The notes: generated by a model from the letters alone, not told the origin. DNA of 34,801 nt from Balneolaceae bacterium (GCA_007123985.1 SLGA01000176.1:1-34801); one strand, 5' to 3'; counted from the stretch's first letter, positions 25,808-34,710 are shown. Program-made: numbers and translations.

Positions 25808-26905
25808 ATGACAAAACCGGAAGAAATCATCAGAAAAATTATCCATATCGATATGGATGCCTTTTTTGCCTCTGTTGAGCAGAGAGATTTTCCCGTTTAC
25901 AGAAATAAACCGGTAATTGTTGGTGGTTCCCCTCAGGGGCGTGGTGTTGTGGCTGCAGCAAGTTATGAAGCGCGTAAATATGGTATCCATTCTGCAATGC
26001 CGGCATCTCGTGCAGTAAAATTGTGTCCGCATGCAGTTTTTCTAAAACCTCGGTTTGATGTATACCGGGAAGTTTCCTATCAGATTCGGGATATTTTTTA
26101 TCGATTCACTGATCTTGTAGAACCACTCTCTCTTGATGAAGCCTATCTGGATGTCACTGAAAATCATGTAAAGATACCTTCGGCAACCATTATAGCCGCT
26201 CGAATAAAAAAACTGGTAAAACAGGAAACAGGCCTCACTGCCTCAGCAGGTGTTTCATTCAATAAGTTTCTGGCCAAAATCGCCTCCGATCTTGACAAGC
26301 CGGACGGTTTGAGTATTATTATACCGGATGAGGCAAATCGGTTTATTGAGAAACTTGAGGTTGGCCGCTTTCATGGGGTGGGTAAGGCCACACAGGCAAA
26401 AATGGAAAGCCTTGGTATAAAAACCGGAGCCGATCTAAAAAAGAAGAGCGAAATTGAGCTCATAAGACTTTTTGGCAAATCCGGCCACCACTACTATCGA
26501 ATTGTTCGCGGCCTTGATAAGCGCGAAGTAAAACCGCATCGAATCAGGAAATCTATCGGTAAGGAGCGCACGTTTTCGGAAGATGTGTCAGACCTGCAGT
26601 GGATTCATGAGTTTCTGGATGATCTTTCCGCAAAAATTGCCGCTTCAATGGAAAAATTGCAAGCTTCGGGAAAAACCATCACACTGAAAGTACGTTACAA
26701 AAACTTCGAAACCGTTACCCGGAGCCAGACACTCTCTCATTTTACAGATAAGAAGGAAGATCTTGCTGAAATATCAAAGAAACTTCTACTTGAAACCGAC
26801 GCGGGAGTGCGTGAAGTGCGCCTGCTGGGAATTTCCGTTTCTGGCCTCAATCTCACAGAAGGCGGTGTAATAGGCGAACAGCTTGAACTGCCTCTTCAAT
26901 TTTGA
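25808..26905 (+). CDS. dinB: DNA polymerase IV (Y-family)
   Basis: A 365-residue Y-family polymerase. The catalytic acidic motifs are IHIDMDAFFASVEQ near the N-terminus and SLDEAYLDVT near residue 110; SAGVSFNKFLAKIASDLDKP follows, with a helix-hairpin-helix region and little-finger domain. The C-terminus ends QLELPLQF, a fitting sliding-clamp-binding motif. It performs error-prone bypass of DNA lesions. ATG at 25808 is chosen over an upstream TTG (25748) because the latter adds 20 atypical residues and would cover a promoter-like element of the divergent gene. It converges with the small lipoprotein gene, 11 bases apart. Confidence 0.95.
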   Translation: MTKPEEIIRKIIHIDMDAFFASVEQRDFPVYRNKPVIVGGSPQGRGVVAAASYEARKYGIHSAMPASRAVKLCPHAVFLKPRFDVYREVSYQIRDIFYRFTDLVEPLSLDEAYLDVTENHVKIPSATIIAARIKKLVKQETGLTASAGVSFNKFLAKIASDLDKPDGLSIIIPDEANRFIEKLEVGRFHGVGKATQAKMESLGIKTGADLKKKSEIELIRLFGKSGHHYYRIVRGLDKREVKPHRIRKSIGKERTFSEDVSDLQWIHEFLDDLSAKIAASMEKLQASGKTITLKVRYKNFETVTRSQTLSHFTDKKEDLAEISKKLLLETDAGVREVRLLGISVSGLNLTEGGVIGEQLELPLQF

Positions 26906-26916
26906 GAAAACGTATC

Positions 26917-27228
26917 TCACCCTCTGATTAACACAGCATTGTAAGGGACTCTTCGGCTCAGGGTCCTGCAATTTCCCTGTGGTGGCTGATGACCGGGCGG
27001 GCGATCTGTGTACCAGATTCTACACATTCCGCGTGAAGGCAAATGGCCGGGCGGCACCCTTACGATAGACTTCTGACGATATTTTTTATGCTTAGCACCA
27101 ACTTTTTTCGGTGGCTGATCCCCAATCACAATCGGTTCGGGAGCTATCACCAATCCGCCCGAAACCATGCACCCGGTAAATGCGCCGGTACAAAACAGAA
27201 TTGCCAAAACAGGTATGAGCTGCTTCAT
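26917..27228 (-). CDS. Small lipoprotein with a double PPG-x-C-R motif
   Basis: A 103-residue protein. A lipoprotein signal (MKQLIPVLAILFCTGAFTGC) places the lipidated Cys at residue 20. A basic linker follows, then a two-part motif PPGHLPSRGMCRIWYTDRPP and GHQPPQGNCRTL. The PPG-x-CRIW-x6-PPG-x-QPP-x-G-x-C arrangement occurs in small exported proteins of many Gram-negative bacteria; its function is not known to me. The frame stays open upstream to 27267, but the ATG at 27228 gives the proper signal peptide. It runs convergent to dinB. Confidence 0.75.
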   Translation of the reverse strand: MKQLIPVLAILFCTGAFTGCMVSGGLVIAPEPIVIGDQPPKKVGAKHKKYRQKSIVRVPPGHLPSRGMCRIWYTDRPPGHQPPQGNCRTLSRRVPYNAVLIRG

Positions 27229-27256
27229 ATCAACCGTTTTTGGTTTGTAAGGTATT

Positions 27257-27283
27257 GTGCTGCCCACTATTTAAAGGCAGCAC
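27257..27283. repeat. Perfect 8-bp hairpin upstream of the small lipoprotein gene
   Basis: GTGCTGCC (27257-27264) and GGCAGCAC (27276-27283) form a GC-rich stem with an 11-base loop, in the 137-base space between the MurF-like gene stop and the lipoprotein start. No U-run follows on the minus strand, so it could be a weak terminator of the ligase gene or a leader structure of the lipoprotein gene. Nothing else is recognised in this spacer. Confidence 0.5.
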
Positions 27284-27365
27284 TCTTCTTAACCAAAAAA
27301 ACAGCTGACCAAGAGAATTGTTTCCCCAGAACAGCTAATTCACATCAACATGCTATACAGTTGCA

Positions 27366-29045
27366 TCAACTTGAAAACGTATCGGGAAGATCATTTTCGT
27401 AGAGAACAATATCGCCGGCCTGGGCATAATCGTTCAGGATATCATTTGCCTCAAACAGCGTATCCACAATTTGCACTTCCTTGTTATTTCCTTTTATCGA
27501 TGAGGTAATCCCTTCCAGAATTGGTCTTGTACGCTCTTTTCCTACAAGAATTACCAGATCGATGTCTGCAAGGCCAATATGCTCTCCAAACTTTTTATTT
27601 TCTTCATATTCAATTTCTCCAAGCTCAATCATGCCGGGTGTGATAATAATTTTACGCCCCTTTTTGAAGGAAACAAGAATATCGACGGCATTTTTGGCCC
27701 CGATTGGGTTCGAGTTAAACGCGTCATCAATCACCAACAAACCGTTTCGCTCCTTTAACTGAAGTCTATGTTCTACAGGTTCAATTCCTGCTGCTGCAAG
27801 TGCAACCGTCTGCGGACGTATACCAAACTCGCTCACTACAGCTGCACCAAGCAGGAAGTTTTGAATATTGTGCGCGCCCAACAGTTTTGTTTTGATATTT
27901 TCTGATTGTTTGATTTCACCCGAACTATCCAGCCAGTTTAGTGAAAACTCTGTTCCTGCCGGAGTAACCTCTACATGTGATGCCCTGATAGTCCCTTGTT
28001 CTCCGGTAAGCACAATTTTAATATCATCTCTGAAATTTTTAAGATTTTGAAGGTGCGGGTCGTCGCCATTCAGAACAAGGGTGCCTCCTTTCTTAAGCTC
28101 CCTTGCAAGTGTTGATTTTTCCCGGACAATCGCCTCCTGAGATCCAAATGTTTCGAGGTGAGCAACGCCAATATTGGTTAACACAGCGATATCGGGCCTG
28201 GCAATATCACACAATTCTTTAATGTTACCTTCGTACCGGGCGCCCATTTCAAGAATCAACACGTTGTGTTGTGCATTCAGATCGTTGTTAATAACCTTGC
28301 AGATTCCCATAGGTGTATTATAACTCCCTGGTGTAACACAAACATTCATCCGCTCTTTAAGAAAAGAGTGAATCACAAATTTAGTACTTGTTTTACCATA
28401 GCTGCCGGTAATGGCAATTACTTTGAGGTCAGGCATGGAAGCCAGTTTTTTCCGTGCTTTTCGCTTAAACCCGTTTTGAATGGTCGCCTCAACTGGTTTT
28501 AAAAGCCATCCTCCTATGTAGAGAATAAGCGGAACAAGTATATCTGCAAAAAGCAAGGTAAACCCGATGAAGTATGGATCTGTATGAACAAAGGGGGCTG
28601 CAAAATCTCTCATTGGCAGCGTATTAAAGCTGAAATCGATCAGGTAAAACCAGAGAAGCACCATCAGAACCAGAAGAGTTCCAGCAAGCCGTTTCATGCG
28701 CGGTGTGTAAACAAGAGGCTTTTTCTCTTTTTCAGGTTTGTATCGCGATGTACCCAAAAACCAGAATATGGTAAAGATACTCATGATGATAGCTCCTGCT
28801 GTAAGGGTAATTCTCTCCGCCAGGAAATTGAACATTGCCATCACTACAAGACTGTACAGCAGATGCTCAGTAGTAAACACCTTCGCAAAAAGATTTACCG
28901 ACAGCCATTGCCTCAACTCATTGGTTTTATAACCAAGCTGCTGAAACATATGCAAAAAGAATCGTAGCCTGTGTAAAGAATGGCGGATAAAAACGGCTAT
29001 CATAATATATACAAGGCCGTTGGTAAGAAGTGAGTATAATTCCAA
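27366..29045 (-). CDS. Membrane-anchored MurF-like Mur ligase
   Basis: A 559-residue protein. The first 180 residues hold four hydrophobic segments (about 8-21, 62-98, 119-138 and 158-181). Then comes a Mur ligase core: P-loop ITGSYGKTST (about 212-221), LILEMGARYEGNI, LTNIGVAHLETFGS, the substrate region VIDDAFNSNPIGAKNA and a C-terminal domain with TPGMIELG. The core is MurF-like (UDP-MurNAc-tripeptide:D-Ala-D-Ala ligase), but classical MurF is about 450 residues, soluble and lies in the division cluster. The start is TTG at 29043-29045. It may be an alternative MurF or a ligase for another amide-linked envelope product. It diverges from the nucleotidyltransferase gene. Confidence 0.85.
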   Translation of the reverse strand: MELYSLLTNGLVYIMIAVFIRHSLHRLRFFLHMFQQLGYKTNELRQWLSVNLFAKVFTTEHLLYSLVVMAMFNFLAERITLTAGAIIMSIFTIFWFLGTSRYKPEKEKKPLVYTPRMKRLAGTLLVLMVLLWFYLIDFSFNTLPMRDFAAPFVHTDPYFIGFTLLFADILVPLILYIGGWLLKPVEATIQNGFKRKARKKLASMPDLKVIAITGSYGKTSTKFVIHSFLKERMNVCVTPGSYNTPMGICKVINNDLNAQHNVLILEMGARYEGNIKELCDIARPDIAVLTNIGVAHLETFGSQEAIVREKSTLARELKKGGTLVLNGDDPHLQNLKNFRDDIKIVLTGEQGTIRASHVEVTPAGTEFSLNWLDSSGEIKQSENIKTKLLGAHNIQNFLLGAAVVSEFGIRPQTVALAAAGIEPVEHRLQLKERNGLLVIDDAFNSNPIGAKNAVDILVSFKKGRKIIITPGMIELGEIEYEENKKFGEHIGLADIDLVILVGKERTRPILEGITSSIKGNNKEVQIVDTLFEANDILNDYAQAGDIVLYENDLPDTFSS

Positions 29046-29121
29046 TTTAATAACTATTGTTTATGTTAATTCAGCAGTTGGCAGGTCGAATCTGATTAAT
29101 CAATCTGTTATCTTGCGGCGA

Positions 29122-29129
29122 CAAAACTA
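29122..29129 (-). promoter_or_regulatory. Possible -7 promoter element for the MurF-like gene
   Basis: The minus strand reads TAGTTTTG, matching TAnnTTTG, 77 bases before the TTG start. No clear -33 partner is seen. Confidence 0.3.
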
Positions 29130-29256
29130 CCTGTTTATTTACAGACCTAAAAGATAGTAAACATAGAACAAAAAGATGTTCCCACTTGCGGAAACTTCTT
29201 AAAGAGAACATCACTGATTTTCGTCTGGACTCAATTTTAAAACTAAGAACTACATT

Positions 29257-30252
29257 ATGAAACTAATTATCCCCATGGCAGGCCGCGGCACAAGAGTGCG
29301 CCCTCATTCTCACACAACGCCAAAACCACTTTTACCTGTTGCCGGTACCATGATAATTGAAAGAATTATCGAAACATTTGCACGTACGCTGGACCGTACC
29401 ATTACAGAAGTAGTGTACATTTTGGGCCCCGATTTCAGTAAGGATATTAAAACCGCTCTTGAAGAGATGAGTAGCCGGCATAATGCTAAAGCAACTTTCC
29501 GGGTTCAGGAAACAGCACTGGGAACAGCACATGCCGTTTCTTGTGCCGGTGAGGATCTTAAGGGTGAGGTAATCATCGTGTTTGCAGATACCCTTTTTGA
29601 TTCAAAAGAGAAAGTTTCCGTTGATGATGCAGACAGTGTGATCTGGCTGAAAGAAGTGGATGATCCTTCCCGATTTGGCGTTGCTGTGCACGATGGTGAA
29701 ACAATTACCGATTTTGTTGAAAAACCCAGCGAACCCATTTCCAACCTGGCAATTATCGGGGTTTACTACTTCAAAAAGGGTGAAGACCTTAAAAAGGAGA
29801 TTCAATACCTGCTCGATAATAATGTAACCGGCCATGGCAACGAATACCAGCTTACGGATGCTCTTGACAGACTTCTTAAAGACGGTAAAGTATTCAGAAA
29901 AGCCACCGTTGATGAGTGGCTCGATTGCGGCACTCTGCCTGCCTGGCTCGATACAACCTCTGTTATTCTGGAAAAGGAGAGTCACAACTACGGTGAATTT
30001 GAAAAATCAAAAATTAACCCTCCTGTCTTTATCGGGGATGGTGTTTCCATATCCGGCAGCGAAATTGGCCCCTATGTGAGTATTGAGGCTGGTACCATAA
30101 TCAAAAATAGCTCTCTCAAAAACACCATTGTGCAACATAATGCATCCATTACCGACAGCACATTGGAAAGCTCGTCCATAGGAAACAGTGCAGAAATAAC
30201 CGGTGCAAAGGGTGAAATTCATGTGGGTGACCACTCCATTCTGAAGCAATAA
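29257..30252 (+). CDS. NDP-sugar pyrophosphorylase with left-handed beta-helix tail
   Basis: A 331-residue protein. The N-terminal nucleotidyltransferase domain has the signature IPMAGRGTRVRPHSHTTPKP with the activating Lys, VQETALGTAHAV, the metal Asp in VFADTLF and FVEKPSEP. The last about 90 residues show hexapeptide-type steps (INPPVFIGDGVSISGSEIGP onward), a left-handed beta-helix. It resembles RmlA/GlmU-like enzymes that make dTDP- or UDP-sugars; the base and sugar cannot be read from sequence. It diverges from the MurF-like gene, which hints at an envelope role. Confidence 0.88.
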   Translation: MKLIIPMAGRGTRVRPHSHTTPKPLLPVAGTMIIERIIETFARTLDRTITEVVYILGPDFSKDIKTALEEMSSRHNAKATFRVQETALGTAHAVSCAGEDLKGEVIIVFADTLFDSKEKVSVDDADSVIWLKEVDDPSRFGVAVHDGETITDFVEKPSEPISNLAIIGVYYFKKGEDLKKEIQYLLDNNVTGHGNEYQLTDALDRLLKDGKVFRKATVDEWLDCGTLPAWLDTTSVILEKESHNYGEFEKSKINPPVFIGDGVSISGSEIGPYVSIEAGTIIKNSSLKNTIVQHNASITDSTLESSSIGNSAEITGAKGEIHVGDHSILKQ

Positions 30253-30286
30253 CAGCACCTGTTTTTTACCGGAATTTAATGAAACG

Positions 30287-31060
30287 TTACGGGGTATAGC
30301 TTCGCTGCAAAAATCTGAACCTGTGGAGATCTTCACCAACCTGAATAAACACGATGTAAACCCGAGCTTCTTTTATATTCGTAATACTGATTTCTCCGGC
30401 AATGGATTCTCCAGGCAGCAGATCGGTAGTACGAATAGCAGATGTTTCCCAATAGGTTCTCATCTCGTTCAGGTTGGTTACCTGTGAGTAGAAGTGCTCT
30501 CTTCGTTCAGCCCGCTCCATTGCAAGTCTGTTTCGGCGGACATCTCTCGCAACTCTTTCAGATGAAGTTGAACTGCCAATACTTGAGAGATCATCTAATG
30601 CATACAGGGTTCCAGAAATACCTTCCAGTACAGTATTTGTGCGATTTCGGGCAACTGCTCGAGACTCTCTTTTATCGATATTTAAAATCATTTCCTCAGG
30701 ATCCGTTGCCTTACTCTCCGCAATCAGCTCCTCATCCCAATATCCTTCATCTGAATTTTCGTCATTATTGTATCTATACAAATAGGCTCTATATGATATG
30801 TCTTCCGGTCTAAATCGAACGTACTCATTACCGTAATTTATCACCTCCAAATCCATTACAATTTCATTTCCAATATGGCGATAGTAAGCAAGTATGGTGG
30901 ATGAATTCTCGGCATCACTGTAAACATAATCCATACCACGGTAAATCCTCACCGATTCATCATCATGGTCGTGCTGGAGCCTGAAGATCGGCTCCGGTGA
31001 ACAGGCAGTTAAAAAAATCAAAGATGAGATTAAAAGAATTGCTCTGTTGATGATTTCCAT
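30287..31060 (-). CDS. Uncharacterised lipoprotein
   Basis: A 257-residue protein with a lipoprotein signal peptide (AILLISSLIFLTAC, lipid Cys near residue 20). A beta-sandwich-like part follows (IVMDLEVINYGNEYVRFRPE), then a basic helical stretch rich in Arg and Glu (ERVARDVRRNRLAMERAERR, about 168-187) and a final strand segment with LLPGESIAGEI and VYIVFIQVGEDLHRFRF. I recognise no family. The layout resembles exported proteins with a domain that binds a partner through strand pairing. It converges with the nucleotidyltransferase gene with a 34-base gap. Confidence 0.8.
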   Translation of the reverse strand: MEIINRAILLISSLIFLTACSPEPIFRLQHDHDDESVRIYRGMDYVYSDAENSSTILAYYRHIGNEIVMDLEVINYGNEYVRFRPEDISYRAYLYRYNNDENSDEGYWDEELIAESKATDPEEMILNIDKRESRAVARNRTNTVLEGISGTLYALDDLSSIGSSTSSERVARDVRRNRLAMERAERREHFYSQVTNLNEMRTYWETSAIRTTDLLPGESIAGEISITNIKEARVYIVFIQVGEDLHRFRFLQRSYTP

Positions 31061-31263
31061 GTGCTTATTCGGTTTTATTACTCATTCGTTTACGGAAAAT
31101 AAGGCCCGAAGTTGGCGAAATCGATCACATATTCATGTGAAACACTTTCTAAGTATGAAAGAACAAAAAATAATTACAGTAAAACCTTCGCGACAACCAG
31201 TCGGAACATAAACTCGCACTTGCAGTTCACTGTTTCAACAACAATGAATTAACAATACTTGCA

Positions 31264-31935
31264 ATGACATCAAAGACATCCCTACTATTTATTACTTTTT
31301 TTCTATCAATGGCTTTTATTTTTTCAAGCTGTTCAAGCTGGAACCGTACAACCACAGGAGCAGTAATCGGGACCGGAGCTGGAGCCGCTGCCGGTTCTGT
31401 GATTGGGAAAACGCTTGGTAATACTGCCGCAGGTGCCATTGCAGGTGCGGCCGTTGGAGGAACAGTTGGAGCTATTATTGGCCGCCAGATGGACCAAAGA
31501 GCAGAAGAAATAGCGAAAGAACTCGATGGAGTAACCATTCAGCGAGTTGAAGAAGGAATAGCCGTAAGTTTTGACAGCGGAATTCTCTTTGACTTTGACT
31601 CATCCGTATTGAGGCCGGAAGCCCGGGAAAACCTTCGAAAACTAGCACAAATTATGAGCGAAGATGACGAAACAGAGCTCATGATTGTTGGCCATACGGA
31701 TTCTGTAGGAAATGAAAACTACAATATGCGATTAAGCCTGCGCAGGGCAGAGTCAGCAGCAAATTATATGATTTCTCAGGGTCTCAGCGAGCGTCGTGTT
31801 TCCGTTGAAGGGCGTGGCGAATACGAGCCAATAGCCACAAATGAAACAGATGCAGGAAGGCAGGAAAACCGACGGGTTGAAGTTGCTATCTTTGCCAGCC
31901 CTGAGCACATAGAACGCCTGGAAACAGACAACTAA
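31264..31935 (+). CDS. OmpA-family lipoprotein with glycine-zipper segment
   Basis: A 223-residue protein. The signal peptide ends in a lipobox-like FSSC (Cys23). Residues about 29-75 are a glycine/alanine-rich zipper (TGAVIGTGAGAAAGSVIG). The OmpA-like peptidoglycan-binding domain follows (ILFDFDSSVLRPEARENL, VGHTDSVGNENYN, LSLRRAESAANYM, NRRVEVAIFA), with the conserved Asp and Arg that hold diaminopimelate. It resembles YiaD. It likely tethers the outer membrane to peptidoglycan. The 203-base upstream spacer, shared with the divergent orphan lipoprotein, has no element I recognise. A clear terminator follows. Confidence 0.92.
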   Translation: MTSKTSLLFITFFLSMAFIFSSCSSWNRTTTGAVIGTGAGAAAGSVIGKTLGNTAAGAIAGAAVGGTVGAIIGRQMDQRAEEIAKELDGVTIQRVEEGIAVSFDSGILFDFDSSVLRPEARENLRKLAQIMSEDDETELMIVGHTDSVGNENYNMRLSLRRAESAANYMISQGLSERRVSVEGRGEYEPIATNETDAGRQENRRVEVAIFASPEHIERLETDN

Positions 31936-31963
31936 ATGTTTCATTACCATATCAGAGAGTTAT

Positions 31964-32011
31964 AACAGCCTCCTCCGCCACTCCCCTTGGCTGCGAAGAG
32001 GCTGTTTTTTT
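31964..32011 (+). terminator. Intrinsic terminator after the OmpA-family gene
   Basis: AACAGCCTC (31964-31972) pairs with GAGGCTGTT (31998-32006). The loop holds a smaller GCCA/TGGC stem, and a run of seven T (32005-32011) follows. It is 29 bases after the stop codon at the right place for the gene. Confidence 0.85.
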
Positions 32012-32134
32012 ATAGATTTCCCAATCTTTTATAATATTACCATCAAAATAAACCTCACAAATTTCACTAAGATAAGTCTGATTGCTATTCGAATAGTTTT
32101 TATTTTACAAGGCTAATTAAAAGCCCAAGATACT

Positions 32135-33547
32135 TTGATCGACATCCCAAAAAAGCACAGAGAACTATTCGAATACATCGGAAAAACTGCCGATAGCATT
32201 GGCCAAAAGGTGTTTGTAGTGGGTGGCTACGTGAGAGACTACTACCTAAACAAACCTACTGAAGGGAGTACCGATATTGATTTTGTAACCTTGGGTTCAG
32301 GAATACGGCTTGCCGAAGAACTCGCTAAACATTTACCCAACACAAAAATCTCTGTTTTCAAACAATTTGGCACGGCACAGATTAAATATCAACAACTTGA
32401 TCTGGAATTTGTTGGGGCACGCAAAGAAAGTTATCGGCGGGATTCACGAAAACCAATTGTTGAGGATGGAACCTTAGAAGACGATCAGCTTCGCAGGGAT
32501 CTTACGATCAATGCACTATCCTGGTGCATCAACCCGGGTTCTTTCGGTGTACTTCATGATCCGTTTGGCGGTATTAAAGATCTTCAAAATCAGGTAATTC
32601 GAACACCGATAAATCCGGAAAAAACGTTTGATGACGACCCCCTCAGAATGATGAGAGCAGTTCGTTTTGCAACCCAACTTAATTTTCGGATTGATGTTAA
32701 AACCGTAGCTGCAATTAAAAAAATGGCGCCGCGTTTAGCCATCATCTCCAAAGAAAGAATTGTTGATGAGCTAAACAAAATTGTGATGGCACCAATCCCA
32801 TCCACAGGATTTGCACTGTTGCTCGAAACTGATCTTTTGAAGCAATTTTTACCTGAAATGGTAAATCTGCTGGGTGTAGATGAAAAAAACGGACAGCGCC
32901 ATAAAGATAATTTCTGGCACACACTCGAAGTACTCGATAATGTAGCAGAGGTAAGTGATAATCTATGGCTTCGCTGGGCTGCCATCTTGCATGATATTGC
33001 GAAGCCTCCCACAAAACGATTTGATAAACATGCCGGATGGACTTTCCACGGGCACGATGCAATCGGTGCGAAATGGGTCCCCAAAATTTTCAGACGTCTT
33101 ACGCTGCCACTCGACGACCGTATGAAATACGTGCAAAAACTGGTTCGCCTGCACCTGCGCCCGATTGCCCTCGTTTCCGATGAAGTAAGCGACAGCGCCA
33201 TTCGCCGCCTGATTTATGAAGCCGGTGATGAAATTGAAGACCTGATGACACTCTGCCGGGCAGACATTACAAGCAAGAATGAGTGGAAAGTGAAGAAATT
33301 TCAGAACAACTTTGACAGGGTTGAAAAACGCATCAAAGAAGTTGAAGAGAAAGACAAAATCAGAAACTGGAAAAACCCAATTAGCGGCCAGGATATTATG
33401 GATGTATTGGAAACCGGACCCGGTCCAATCATTGGCACCGTAAAAGACAATATTAAAAATGCCATCTTAGATGGAGAAATTGAGAACAACTATCATGCAG
33501 CCTACAATTATCTTTTAAGTATAAAAGATCAGTACATTAACCACTAA
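32135..33547 (+). CDS. CCA-adding enzyme / poly(A) polymerase family nucleotidyltransferase with HD domain
   Basis: A 470-residue class II tRNA nucleotidyltransferase. The head has VVGGYVRD (28-35) and the metal pair DID (47-49), then RRDLTINAL, the neck DDPLRMMRAVRFA and, near 285, an HD domain (WAAILHDIAKPPTKRF). It adds or repairs the tRNA 3' CCA; poly(A) polymerase activity cannot be excluded. The start is TTG at 32135-32137, giving MIDIPKKHRELFEYIGKTAD, a normal N-terminus, and no ATG lies before the nucleotide motif. It is probably the first gene of a run with the SemiSWEET and ispE genes. Confidence 0.92.
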   Translation: MIDIPKKHRELFEYIGKTADSIGQKVFVVGGYVRDYYLNKPTEGSTDIDFVTLGSGIRLAEELAKHLPNTKISVFKQFGTAQIKYQQLDLEFVGARKESYRRDSRKPIVEDGTLEDDQLRRDLTINALSWCINPGSFGVLHDPFGGIKDLQNQVIRTPINPEKTFDDDPLRMMRAVRFATQLNFRIDVKTVAAIKKMAPRLAIISKERIVDELNKIVMAPIPSTGFALLLETDLLKQFLPEMVNLLGVDEKNGQRHKDNFWHTLEVLDNVAEVSDNLWLRWAAILHDIAKPPTKRFDKHAGWTFHGHDAIGAKWVPKIFRRLTLPLDDRMKYVQKLVRLHLRPIALVSDEVSDSAIRRLIYEAGDEIEDLMTLCRADITSKNEWKVKKFQNNFDRVEKRIKEVEEKDKIRNWKNPISGQDIMDVLETGPGPIIGTVKDNIKNAILDGEIENNYHAAYNYLLSIKDQYINH

Positions 33548-33577
33548 TTGAGCTTAACAACCAATCACTTACTAATT

Positions 33578-33835
33578 ATGGATGGAAATACAATTGTAGG
33601 ACTATTAGCAGGTTTCTGCACAACCGTAGCTTTCTTGCCGCAAGCCATTAAAACATGGCGTACAAAATCAGCCAAAGATCTATCACTTGGCATGTATTCA
33701 ATCTTTTGTACCGGTGTAGTATTATGGCTGATTTATGGAATTCTCATATCCGATTTGCCAATTATTTTAACCAACATGGCTTCCTTAACTTTGGCATTCA
33801 GTATTCTCTATTTTAAACTCAGTTTTAAAAATTAG
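33578..33835 (+). CDS. SemiSWEET sugar transporter
   Basis: An 85-residue protein with three helices and one PQ-loop motif (FLPQAIKTWRTKSAKDLSLG), the signature of bacterial SemiSWEETs, which pair to form a sugar channel. The ATG at 33578 is chosen; an upstream TTG (33548) would add ten polar residues that do not fit. It starts 30 bases after the preceding stop and ends eight bases before ispE. The sugar cannot be deduced. Confidence 0.88.
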   Translation: MDGNTIVGLLAGFCTTVAFLPQAIKTWRTKSAKDLSLGMYSIFCTGVVLWLIYGILISDLPIILTNMASLTLAFSILYFKLSFKN

Positions 33836-33843
33836 AATAACTT

Positions 33844-34710
33844 ATGACCTGGATTGCCAATTCGAATGCAAAAATAAATCTTGGATTGCACATCCTTGAG
33901 CGTCTTCCAACAGGATATCACCGTATAGAAACCGGGTTCTGCTTCATCGAATGGAGCGATCGCTTCGAGGTGAAAGAATCCGAAAATTATCAGCTTCGCA
34001 TGTCGGAAGAAAATATTCCCACGGACAACCGCAATCTGATTACAAAAGCTTATCATGCTTTCGAAAGATATGTTGGATTAAAAAACCACTATGCATTTAG
34101 CATCACAAAGAACATTCCTGCAGGAGCAGGTCTTGGCGGTGGCAGCAGCAACGCTGCATTAACATTCCGCATTTTAAACAAACTTGAAAAAACCGGTTTG
34201 AGCAGTGAAGATTTGATCGATCTTAGCAGAGATCTTGGCGCTGATATTCCCTTTTTCATAAAAGGAGAACCCGGAATAGGTACCGGAGTTGGCCAGGATA
34301 TTGAACCGCTGGATATTCAGCCCGATGCATGGATCTTAACCATCTACCCGGGATTTGAATCATCAACTGCAGAAGCCTACCAAAGATGCAGGCCAAACCC
34401 CAGCCCCGACTTTTCAATCAAAGGGGTGCTTACTGAAGAGGAAACGGACCAATGGCAGTACCTTTTGCAAAACGATCTTGAGCCGGCTGTAATCGCATCC
34501 TACGAAATGATTGGGAACATAAAGGACCAACTTATTGATTTTGGAGCTCTTTACGCCTGTATGAGCGGAAGCGGTTCTTCAATTTTTGGCCTTTTTGAGC
34601 AGGATTTTGTTGCAATTAATGCGTATGAGTCGTTTCATAAGCTTGGGTTTGCCACAAATTTAACAAGACCCGGCTTTAAACCGGACATGGGCATTTACAG
34701 AAAAGACTAA
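33844..34710 (+). CDS. ispE: 4-diphosphocytidyl-2-C-methyl-D-erythritol kinase
   Basis: A 288-residue GHMP kinase. AKINLGLHI near residue 9 and TGYHRIETGF near 23 are the IspE-specific N-terminal motifs, the ATP-binding PAGAGLGGGSS is at 92-102, GADIPFFIKGEP follows, and CMSGSGSSIFG is the third GHMP motif. It phosphorylates CDP-methylerythritol in the non-mevalonate isoprenoid pathway. Length is normal and the ATG is unambiguous. It follows the SemiSWEET gene by eight bases. Confidence 0.96.
   Translation: MTWIANSNAKINLGLHILERLPTGYHRIETGFCFIEWSDRFEVKESENYQLRMSEENIPTDNRNLITKAYHAFERYVGLKNHYAFSITKNIPAGAGLGGGSSNAALTFRILNKLEKTGLSSEDLIDLSRDLGADIPFFIKGEPGIGTGVGQDIEPLDIQPDAWILTIYPGFESSTAEAYQRCRPNPSPDFSIKGVLTEEETDQWQYLLQNDLEPAVIASYEMIGNIKDQLIDFGALYACMSGSGSSIFGLFEQDFVAINAYESFHKLGFATNLTRPGFKPDMGIYRKD

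Noticed and set aside
27229..27267. Longer N-terminus for the small lipoprotein
   Set aside because: It would put 13 polar residues before a textbook lipoprotein signal peptide and start within a hairpin.
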